A stretch of 64,000 bases of DNA from Pseudomonas cannabina (GTDB lineage Bacteria > Pseudomonadota > Gammaproteobacteria > Pseudomonadales > Pseudomonadaceae), in NCBI RefSeq assembly GCF_900100365.1, contig NZ_FNKU01000001.1:2604001-2668000 (forward strand), given 5' to 3'. Each line of letters opens with the position of its first letter. The stretch's first letter is position 1. The notes under the pieces were generated by a model that made no database searches, was not told the DNA's origin, and was given only the letters and a program-made list of their open reading frames with translations. Below are positions 57,588 to 64,000 of the stretch, in pieces. The position numbers and the translations under genes were made by a program.

Positions 57588-57689
57588 ATGCTCAAGTTCA
57601 AACACTCGAAAGTACGTCAGGCAGGACTCATCCTGTTCACCACCACGCTGTTATTGATCGTGCCAAACCTTAACCGGTTGTTTGGCTGA
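57588..57689 (+). CDS. 33-residue single-span membrane peptide
   Basis: A very short gene. The product MLKFKHSKVRQAGLILFTT continues with LLLIVPNLNRLFG: a basic N-terminus (K, K, H, K, R) followed by a hydrophobic helix of about 16 residues, so it should sit in the inner membrane with the N-terminus inside. The ribosome site AAGGCAGACAGCC fits. A longer in-frame reading upstream has no signal or similarity. I do not recognise the family. It lies 67 bp upstream of the rhodanese-like gene. Confidence 0.55.
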   Translation: MLKFKHSKVRQAGLILFTTTLLLIVPNLNRLFG

Positions 57690-57756
57690 TTCGACCCGCT
57701 TTCGTCGCGTGCACAACTGTGCCACTCTTTCCACTCGAACGAAGGGAGACGGGCTT

Positions 57757-58128
57757 ATGCGCCGATGGATAGCGTTATGTGCACTCGCCGGCAGCTTCGC
57801 TGCGCAGGCGGGCGTTGTTGATCAGGCGGCGGCGGTGGCAGCCTTGAAGGAAGGCAAGCTGGCGATGGACGTGCGCAGCCAAAGCGACTACGAAGCCGGT
57901 ACCGTGCTGAATGCAGTGCGGGTGGATGAAGTGCGGTTAGTCAATCAGATGAAGCAAGTGCTGAACGACCGCAACGCGGTGTTCGTCATCTTCAGCAGCG
58001 ATAACAACAAGGCCAACAGGGCGCAGGACAAACTGATGGCAGCGGGTTACTTCAGCGTTATCAATGGTGGCAACTACGAAGAGTTGCACAACGCCCTGTA
58101 CGATACCTCCGATGACCCTGCGGAATAA
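57757..58128 (+). CDS. Exported rhodanese-like protein lacking the active-site Cys
   Basis: A 123-residue secreted protein: signal peptide MRRWIALCALAGSFAAQAG, then a rhodanese (PspE-like) domain with LAMDVRSQSDYEAGTVLNAV. The catalytic loop, normally with Cys (C-x-x-G-x-R), reads FSSDNNKANRA, so the nucleophile is absent and sulfur transfer by the usual path is unlikely. It may bind a ligand or partner in the periplasm. An AAGGGAG ribosome site precedes the ATG. Confidence 0.82.
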   Translation: MRRWIALCALAGSFAAQAGVVDQAAAVAALKEGKLAMDVRSQSDYEAGTVLNAVRVDEVRLVNQMKQVLNDRNAVFVIFSSDNNKANRAQDKLMAAGYFSVINGGNYEELHNALYDTSDDPAE

Positions 58129-58196
58129 GCCAGGCCCGTAGCGATTGCCTGCAGCGGTGCGCAGATTGTTTCAAAGCAATCCGCGCATCATCCGCC

Positions 58197-59027
58197 TTAC
58201 TGATGCTGACTCTGCACCTGAACTCTGGACTTCACTTTTGGTGTGCCGGTCATGGGCGACACCACGACCTTGGCGTGCATCTGTTCCGAGCCACCGCCAC
58301 GACGCATACCGCGCACCGGACAGGCATCCAGATAATCCAGCCCGACAGCCAGTTTCAGATGCCGCTCGGGAATCGCCAATTGGTTAGTCACGTCAAAGCT
58401 GTACCAGGCGTTATCGATCCACGCCTCGGCCCAGGCATGGCTGGACAGATGCTCGCTGTCTTCACTGCACAGATAACCGGACACATAACGCGCCGGCACA
58501 CCAAGGCTGCGGGCACACGCCAGAAATGCATGAGTGTGGTCCTGACAGACGCCTGAACGCCCGGCAAATGCCTGCGCCGCACAGGTATCGACTTCCGTCG
58601 CACCCTGGGTGTACGTCATGTGCTGATTCAGCGCCTGCATCAGATCGATCAGTGCAGTGCGGTCGTTGCGCTTGCGACACTCCTTGACCGCAAAGCTGCG
58701 AATCGCTTCGTCCGGCTCGGTCAGGCGCGTCACGCGCAGGAACGGCAGTGCCGACTGGCTTTCATGCTCGGCTTCGCAGGTTTCGTCGATCTCGACCTGC
58801 CCGCGTGCGCCGATAATGATTTCTTCGTGCGGCTCTTCCAGACTCAGCACGTGCAGGATATTTCCGAACGGATCGACCTGCGCCCGCACCGAGCGCGGCA
58901 GCGTCAACTGCCAACTGAGCACTTGCTGGCGCTCGCTGTCACGGGGAGTCAGGCGCAGGTACTGGATACTCGAACGCACCTGATCATCATAGTGATAGGT
59001 GGTCTCGTGGCTTATAGAGAGTCTCAT
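58197..59027 (-). CDS. Transglutaminase-like cysteine peptidase family protein
   Basis: A 276-residue protein with an N-terminal Bact_transglu_N domain (MRLSISHETTYHYDDQVRSS) and a transglutaminase-like core. The catalytic Cys is in AGRSGVCQDHTHAFLACAR, the His in SHAWAEAWIDNAWYSFDVTN and the Asp shortly after. Its start overlaps the stop of the alpha-E gene by 4 bp. Within the known trio of transglutaminase, alpha-E and ATP-grasp proteins, it may process or cross-link a peptide product. No substrate is known. Confidence 0.88.
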   Translation of the reverse strand: MRLSISHETTYHYDDQVRSSIQYLRLTPRDSERQQVLSWQLTLPRSVRAQVDPFGNILHVLSLEEPHEEIIIGARGQVEIDETCEAEHESQSALPFLRVTRLTEPDEAIRSFAVKECRKRNDRTALIDLMQALNQHMTYTQGATEVDTCAAQAFAGRSGVCQDHTHAFLACARSLGVPARYVSGYLCSEDSEHLSSHAWAEAWIDNAWYSFDVTNQLAIPERHLKLAVGLDYLDACPVRGMRRGGGSEQMHAKVVVSPMTGTPKVKSRVQVQSQHQ

Positions 59028-59983
59028 GCAGCCTCCAGGTACGAAATGTGGATGGCATCACCCAACTGGGCCAGCATCGGGATGAATTCGTTCAACCACT
59101 CATGCAGGCCTTCATCGAGGATTTCGTCGATACTGGTGTAGCGCAGTCGCGCGTCCATTTCCGCCGCCATGCGCTGCGCCGGACGACCGTTGATGCCGGG
59201 CAGGCTGGCGAGAATGACATCCATCTCTTCCAGGCAGGCGCGCAACGAGCGCGGTATGTCGGCACGCAGCAGCAAAAGCTCGGCCACCTGACGGGCGCCG
59301 GGGGCGTCCCGATAGACTTCGGTGTAAGCCTCGAACGACGACAGTGCGCGCAACAACGCGCTCCACTGGTAGTAACCGGCGGCCGAGCTGTCCGCTGCAG
59401 CATTCGCCTGCGGCCCGCGCAACTCGAGCATTTCATAACGGGCATCGAGCATGCGCATGGTGTTATCGGCGCGTTCGATGAAGGTCCCCAGACGGATGAA
59501 ACGGAAGGCATCGTTGCGCATGATGGTGCCGTAAGTGGCACCGCGGAACAGGTGCGACCGCTCCTTGACCCACTCGCAGAAGCGGCTCATGCCGTAACGC
59601 GTCAGACCTTGCTGAGCAATGCCGCGAATTTCCAGCCACGTGGAGTTGATGTTCTCCCACATGTCCGCAGTAATCCGGCCACGCACCGCGTGCGCACTGG
59701 CCCTGGCCGCACCCAGGCAACTGTAGATGCTCGCCGGGTTGCTGGCATCCAGAGCGAAGAAATGCAGCATGCGCTCGGCATGCAAGTCACCGTGGCGCTC
59801 GACGTAGGTTTCCAGGGTTCCGGTGATCAACAGCGGCATGGCTATTTCATCCAGCCCGTCGCCACGCCCGTCCTGGGGCATCAACGACAGCGAATAGCTC
59901 ACGTCCAGCATTCGGGCGAGGTTCTCCGCTCGCTCCAGGTAACGCGACATCCAGAAAAGATCCGAGGCAGTTCTACTTAACAT
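59024..59983 (-). CDS. Alpha-E domain protein
   Basis: A 319-residue all-helical protein of the alpha-E (DUF403) family, beginning MLSRTASDLFWMSRYLERAEN, the usual family start. The conserved Arg-rich region GTFIERADNTMRMLDAR is visible. It has no catalytic motif that I can name and is thought to assist a neighbouring ATP-grasp enzyme. It starts 12 bases after the ATP-grasp gene stops and overlaps the transglutaminase start by 4 bp, so the three are one operon. Confidence 0.87.
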   Translation of the reverse strand: MLSRTASDLFWMSRYLERAENLARMLDVSYSLSLMPQDGRGDGLDEIAMPLLITGTLETYVERHGDLHAERMLHFFALDASNPASIYSCLGAARASAHAVRGRITADMWENINSTWLEIRGIAQQGLTRYGMSRFCEWVKERSHLFRGATYGTIMRNDAFRFIRLGTFIERADNTMRMLDARYEMLELRGPQANAAADSSAAGYYQWSALLRALSSFEAYTEVYRDAPGARQVAELLLLRADIPRSLRACLEEMDVILASLPGINGRPAQRMAAEMDARLRYTSIDEILDEGLHEWLNEFIPMLAQLGDAIHISYLEAA

Positions 59984-59995
59984 TGGCAGGCATCC

Positions 59996-61405
59996 TTAAT
60001 CCTCGACCACCCAGGTGTCTTTGGTACCGCCACCCTGAGATGAATTTACGACCAGCGAACCTTCGCGCAACGCAACACGCGTCAGGCCGCCAGGCACGAC
60101 GCGGGTTTCGCGACCAGCCAGAACAAAAGGACGCAGATCGATGTGTCGCGGGGCGATACCGTTCTCGACAAAGGTCGGACAGGTCGACAGGCATAACGTG
60201 GGCTGGGCGATGTAGGCATGCGGCTTGGCCTTGAGACGTGCGCGGAAGGCTTCGATCTCGGCAGCCGTCGCTGCGGGGCCGACCAGCATGCCGTAACCGC
60301 CGGAGCCCTGGGTTTCCTTGACGACCAGATCGCCCAGGTTGGCCAGCACATGGGACAGCTCTTCCGGCTTGCGACACTGCCAGGTCGGCACGTTCTTGAG
60401 AATCGGCTCTTCGTCCAGATAGAAACGAATCATGTCGGTGACATACGGGTAAACCGACTTGTCGTCCGCCACGCCGGTGCCGATGGCATTGGCCAGCACC
60501 ACATTACCGGAACGGTACGCGGAAAGCAGACCGGGCACACCCAGCATCGAATCGGGATTGAACGCCAGCGGATCGAGAAACGCATCGTCCAGACGACGGT
60601 AGATCACATCGACCGCTTTCGGGCCGTCAGTGGTGCGCATGAACACGCGATCATCCCGGACAAACAGATCGGCACCTTCCACCAGTTCGACACCCATCTC
60701 GCGAGCCAGAAACGCATGCTCGAAAAAGGCGCTGTTGAAACGCCCCGGTGTCAGCACCACAACGCTGGGGTTATCCAGATGGCTGGAGCTCTTGAGCGTG
60801 TCGAGCAGCAGGTTCGGGTAATGATCGATCGGCGCGATGCGTTGCGCGGCGAACAGCTCGGGAAACAGGCGCATCATCATCTTGCGGTCTTCGAGCATAT
60901 AGCTCACTCCGCTCGGCGTGCGCAGGTTGTCCTCGAGCACGTAATACGTGCCATCGCCGTCGCGTACCAGATCGACGCCGGAAATGTGCGAGTACAGATC
61001 GCGATGCAGGTTCAGACCTTGCATCGCGATCTGATATTGCTCGTTGGCCAGCACCTGTTCGGCGGGAATGATCCCGGCTTTGATGATGCGCTGATCGTGG
61101 TACAGATCGGCCAGAAACATATTCAGCGCCTTGACGCGCTGAATGCAGCCGCGCTCTACAACCCGCCACTCACTCGCGGGAATACTGCGCGGAATGGTAT
61201 CGAACGGGATAAGCCGTTCGGTCCCTTGTTCGTCACCGTAGAGCGTGAACGTGATCCCGGCGCGATGAAACAGCAAATCGGCTTCACGCCTGCGTTGAGC
61301 CAGCAGCTCAGGTGGCGTATCGCCCAACCAACGGGCGAACTCCCGATAATGCGGGCGAACAACACCGCCAGCATCGTACATCTCGTCATAAAAGGTGCGG
61401 ATCAT
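59996..61405 (-). CDS. Circularly permuted ATP-grasp (CP_ATPgrasp) protein
   Basis: A 469-residue protein started at MIRTFYDEMYDAGGVVRPH, the common family start. It belongs to the circularly permuted ATP-grasp family: GDGTYYVLEDNLRTPSGVSY and the late LVVKETQGSGGYGMLVGP supply the nucleotide- and metal-binding residues. ATP-grasp enzymes make carboxylate-amine (peptide) bonds, and this type always occurs with alpha-E and often with a transglutaminase. The product of the system is not described. It is the first gene of the operon. Confidence 0.88.
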   Translation of the reverse strand: MIRTFYDEMYDAGGVVRPHYREFARWLGDTPPELLAQRRREADLLFHRAGITFTLYGDEQGTERLIPFDTIPRSIPASEWRVVERGCIQRVKALNMFLADLYHDQRIIKAGIIPAEQVLANEQYQIAMQGLNLHRDLYSHISGVDLVRDGDGTYYVLEDNLRTPSGVSYMLEDRKMMMRLFPELFAAQRIAPIDHYPNLLLDTLKSSSHLDNPSVVVLTPGRFNSAFFEHAFLAREMGVELVEGADLFVRDDRVFMRTTDGPKAVDVIYRRLDDAFLDPLAFNPDSMLGVPGLLSAYRSGNVVLANAIGTGVADDKSVYPYVTDMIRFYLDEEPILKNVPTWQCRKPEELSHVLANLGDLVVKETQGSGGYGMLVGPAATAAEIEAFRARLKAKPHAYIAQPTLCLSTCPTFVENGIAPRHIDLRPFVLAGRETRVVPGGLTRVALREGSLVVNSSQGGGTKDTWVVED

Positions 61406-61922
61406 GCCGTACTCCTTGTCACCGTGGACACCAAGACCATCGCAAGGCCCGTGCCACCGACATAAACGCATTGATATCAAGGGCTTGCATAAAAAACCGA
61501 CTTTCTCTGCACCATTCCTGTGCATTAAACGCCCAAGCCAATTCGCCTACGCCTCATTCAGATGCGTCATTCAACCTTGAAATCTATGATCAGCATAGCG
61601 AGAGTTGATTTCCCGACGCGATATTAGTTCGCCACAATCGCCAGCAACCGAGCAAACACGGCACCCAGCGCCACATTTGCCCCGCCTTTTTATTTGCGAC
61701 CCGCAGCGATGCTGACAGGCGACGCTGCAAACAGACTTCCCTTTGTGCCACTCGTTTGAGTGGCTTTTTTTTGCTCATACGCCGGGTTTGAAACGCTGTG
61801 TTGTGACGAAAAAGCCCCGATTCGTGCATTCGACCGCCTTTGAAACAAAACCGGCCCGATCAGGACGTCATCCTGGTCAGGCCGATCAGTGCGCAGCGTT
61901 GAAACTGTTCAAATAGCGCGTA
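61406..61922. other. 517-base intergenic region with an orphan plus-strand terminator
   Basis: A long gap between the ATP-grasp operon (reading left) and the RraB-like gene (also minus). It contains no convincing protein frame. A strong terminator on the plus strand (61747-61772) has no gene in front of it, which suggests a short plus-strand RNA. The part near 61406-61600 should hold the promoter of the ATP-grasp operon. Confidence 0.55.
61747..61772 (+). terminator. Orphan Rho-independent terminator
   Basis: The perfect 7-bp stem GCCACTC/GAGTGGC with the loop GTTT is followed by T8, an ideal intrinsic terminator. It reads on the plus strand where no coding gene precedes it. Confidence 0.85.
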
Positions 61923-62264
61923 TCACGCGTGCAGTCTTCTGATCTCCTGAGTGACACCCCAACCTTCGACTTCTCCGTCCATGGGCGAGATCACCATCTG
62001 AAAGTCCTGCTCGAAGTCACCGATGCCATCGTAGGTCGCATACATCACCTTGCTCAGTTGCAAGTGCCAGGCACCGTCATCACGTACGTTTATCTGGGTG
62101 TTGAGGGATTCACCGCGAAATTGCTCTGCGGCCTGCCGTGCCCGTTCCTCGTCCGGGAAAATGGCATAGAACTCGATGGGATAGATTCGCGCAAAATCAA
62201 AACCGCCTTCTTTCATGCGGCGCAGCACATTGCTGCTGATGTCCTCTTGATAGGCTGTGCTCAT
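61923..62264 (-). CDS. RraB-like ribonuclease E inhibitor family protein
   Basis: A 113-residue acidic protein started at MSTAYQEDISSNVLRRMKEG. The layout (an N-terminal helix, then FYAIFPDEERARQAAEQF and a C-terminal region GWGVTQEIRRLHA) fits the RraB family, which binds RNase E and changes its activity. I rate this as likely rather than proven, because short acidic proteins of this kind are easily confused. It has no Cys or signal and is monocistronic. Confidence 0.72.
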   Translation of the reverse strand: MSTAYQEDISSNVLRRMKEGGFDFARIYPIEFYAIFPDEERARQAAEQFRGESLNTQINVRDDGAWHLQLSKVMYATYDGIGDFEQDFQMVISPMDGEVEGWGVTQEIRRLHA

Positions 62265-62510
62265 GAAACGTCCTCCTATACAACGATAGATAGAGTTTCA
62301 ACTCTTCCAGCGCGACCACCAGAGGGGCAGTCGCCGCACGACAGATAATCCGGCGTGGGGAATCAAGCATGTAGCTGACCAGGCAGGGCTTGCGCGCAGG
62401 CCCGGTATCGAGATGTCAGAGGCCATCTGAAATGGCCTCATCTGCAGATTAGCCCTATCACGGACCGTATGCCAAGTGGTTGGCACGAAAAGGTTTTTAA
62501 TCGGTGAGGA

Positions 62511-62747
62511 TCAGCTCGTTTCTGTGATGGAAATGATCTCCACACTGTTATGGTCCTTGAGCGTCTTCACGGTAGGCTCTTCGGTGCGCCCTTCAAGATC
62601 ATTGAGATCCAGCTCATCGGTCATCGGATAGAGATCCTTGCGCAGGAGCTGCGCAACTTCTTCCTCGCTGGGACGCTGTTCAAAAGCGGCCACATGGCGC
62701 TGCTGCACTCCATCCTTGTCCAGATACAAAATGGCCCACTGTTTCAT
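62511..62747 (-). CDS. Small hypothetical protein
   Basis: A 78-residue protein started at MKQWAILYLDKDGVQQRHV, with a GGAGGCATTG ribosome site just before. It begins with a beta strand, then a helix (EEEVAQLLRKDLYPM) and an acidic C-terminus. There is no Cys, membrane segment or signal. I do not recognise a family. A hairpin (about 62415-62440) lies downstream and could be its terminator. Confidence 0.65.
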   Translation of the reverse strand: MKQWAILYLDKDGVQQRHVAAFEQRPSEEEVAQLLRKDLYPMTDELDLNDLEGRTEEPTVKTLKDHNSVEIISITETS

Positions 62748-62871
62748 CAATGCCTCCAGAACGAAGCCAGGCACTCTGGCTTATGGGATAAGGACCTTTT
62801 TACCAGCGCATTCGTTCCGCCGGATCAGCGCTGCACAATAGCTGATAACGGCAGCTGATAACGGCCAGAAC

Positions 62872-62904
62872 AAAAGGCCCTTGCAGTAAATGCCAAGGAC
62901 CTTC
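62872..62904 (-). terminator. Terminator of the LtaS-like sulfatase gene
   Basis: Read on the minus strand the stem AAGGTCCTTG/CAAGGGCCTT (one mismatch) is followed by TTGTT. It lies 40 bases past the stop codon at 62944. Confidence 0.7.
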
Positions 62905-62943
62905 TTCATTGCATGACTGGCCGCTTCGGCGAATCAGTCGTCG

Positions 62944-64000
62944 TCAGTTGCGGTTCTTGCTGGCCTCGACACCGGCCGTGTTGTCCAGAAGGCTCTTGGT
63001 CGCCGTCTGCAGGAAGCTTTCCAGCCGCAGCTTGAGCGCCTGCATGTCCGGCGAATCAGACACTTCTTCGGCATGCGGGTTGGCGCCAAGGGTGTAAGTC
63101 ATCAGCTTGGCCGGCATTTCCGTCGGTTCGATCAGAATGCGGTTGCCGCTGACAATCGCCACGATCTGCTCGCTGCCCGATGGCTTGATCACGCCAAAGC
63201 CTTTGTCGCCTTCCGGCAGGTTCAGCAGATCACGGCCCCAGCACTGGTTGCGGTTCACGCCACCGAGACGCCCCATGATGGTCGGCACCACGTCTACCTG
63301 AGTACCGACGGTGCTACTGCGTTGACCAAACTTCTCCTGCACGCCAGGACCGATCAGCAACAGCGGCACGTTGAAGCGCCCCAGGTCCATTTCGGTCAGC
63401 TGTTTGTTATTGCCGAAGCCGTGGTCACCCAATACCACGAACAGGGTGTTCTTGAAGTACGGCTCTTTTTTGGCCTTCTCGAAGAACTGGCCCAGCGCCC
63501 AGTCGGCGTAACGCATGGCGGTCAAATGCTCGTCCAGCGAACCGTGCCCGGTGACGCGCTCGACCGGCAACGGGTCCGGCAGCGCGTAAGGCGTGTGGTT
63601 CGACAGAGTCTGCAACAGCGCATAGAACGGCTTGCCGTCCTGACGCGCTTTGAGTTCCTGCGCGCCACGGTCGAACATGTCCTGATCGGACACACCCCAG
63701 GTCGGATCGGAGAACACCGGATTGACGAAGTCCTCGCGGCCAACGAAGTTGGTCATGCCCTGGTTGCTGAAGAAGCCCGACTGGTTGTCCCAGGCAAAGT
63801 TGCCGTTGTAGACATAAACGTCGTCGTAATTGCGCCCGGTGCTCAGCAACTGCGGCAGGCCGGAAAGCTTGTGTGCACCCTCTGGCGTCTGCATCAGGTA
63901 CTCGAAGCCCGGCAGGTTCGGGAAGCACGCCATGGTGGCGAACATGCCCTGGTGAGTGTGAGTACCGTTGGAGAAGAAGTGATCGAACAACAGCCCTTCT
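62944..64000 (-). CDS. LtaS-type sulfatase/phosphoglycerol transferase family protein (5' end beyond window)
   Basis: The last 352 codons of a gene that starts beyond base 64000. They contain a sulfatase (alkaline-phosphatase-fold) domain: the region FDHFFSNGTHTHQGMFATMA with the nucleophile Thr, LQTLSNHTPYALP, the metal His/Asp motif VLGDHGFGNN and the later SEQIVAIVSGNR. This matches the periplasmic domain of LtaS/phosphoglycerol transferases (OpgB-like), which normally follows five membrane helices that are not visible here. Candidate substrates are phosphoglycerol of membrane lipids transferred to glucans. Confidence 0.87.
   Translation of the reverse strand, partial: EGLLFDHFFSNGTHTHQGMFATMACFPNLPGFEYLMQTPEGAHKLSGLPQLLSTGRNYDDVYVYNGNFAWDNQSGFFSNQGMTNFVGREDFVNPVFSDPTWGVSDQDMFDRGAQELKARQDGKPFYALLQTLSNHTPYALPDPLPVERVTGHGSLDEHLTAMRYADWALGQFFEKAKKEPYFKNTLFVVLGDHGFGNNKQLTEMDLGRFNVPLLLIGPGVQEKFGQRSSTVGTQVDVVPTIMGRLGGVNRNQCWGRDLLNLPEGDKGFGVIKPSGSEQIVAIVSGNRILIEPTEMPAKLMTYTLGANPHAEEVSDSPDMQALKLRLESFLQTATKSLLDNTAGVEASKNRN

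Noticed and set aside
62840..62866. Tandem repeat of GCTGATAACGGC upstream of the small hypothetical gene
   Set aside because: Only two copies of about 13 bases, and it lies in a non-coding spacer; not enough to call a regulatory site.

Overview
The window is chromosomal DNA of a fluorescent pseudomonad, most probably of the Pseudomonas syringae complex. Three things point there: the core gene order (dusA, tal, an anti-sigma antagonist with its RssB-like regulator, PilZ, mlaA, queF, lolCDE, sthA, gap, mfd, csiV), the REP-type palindromes with GCGAGC/GCTCGC cores, and a tgl (3-thiaglutamate) cluster of the kind described from a P. syringae pathovar. The species call is an inference from content and was not searched.

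Layout. 1-5.7 kb: the tail of a FecI-like ECF sigma factor, an exported NTF2-like protein and a four-gene phosphorelay operon. 5.7-11.3 kb: universal stress protein and dusA, then an accessory pocket between dusA and tal with a decayed parDE pair, an orphan histidine kinase, an SOS-boxed UmuD-like protein lacking both catalytic residues, and an exported M20 peptidase. 11.6-25.5 kb: mostly core genes (tal, rssB/rssC-like, PilZ proteins, mlaA, queF, lolCDE, glycerophosphodiesterase, sthA, apbE). 25.8-27.1 kb: citrate-type MFS symporter.

27.1-39.4 kb is the most interesting region. A minus-strand operon encodes a PLP decarboxylase, an MFS transporter, TglE, TglF, TglG, the 50-residue scaffold peptide TglA, TglH, TglI, TglB (a peptide aminoacyl-tRNA ligase) and a second MFS transporter. 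In the characterised pathway TglB adds Cys to the C-terminus of TglA, TglHI excises the Cys beta-carbon, TglE makes carboxy-SAM, TglF carboxymethylates the thiol and TglG releases 3-thiaglutamate. Here the cluster carries three lesions: an intact IS5-family element exactly at the tglG/tglA junction, a one-base frameshift in a G7 tract of tglE, and an internal deletion with frameshift in the last MFS gene. Scaffold, ligase, excision, methyltransferase and protease genes stay open.

39.8-49.7 kb: gap, mfd, csiV, a SWIM/SNF2 helicase, an isochorismatase-like hydrolase and an SDR. 49.9 kb: tRNA-Ser(GGA) with a recognisable promoter and terminator. 50-58 kb: small accessory and housekeeping genes (XRE regulator, cupin, STN protein, cytochrome c, DUF4124 protein, EthD-like protein, crotonase, corA, glutamine amidotransferase, rhodanese-like protein), with a 105-bp MITE-like element and a 270-bp highly folded palindromic element. 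58-61.4 kb: transglutaminase / alpha-E / circularly permuted ATP-grasp operon. 61.4-64 kb: an orphan plus-strand terminator (possible sRNA), an RraB-like gene, a small protein and the 3' part of an LtaS-type sulfatase that runs off the end.
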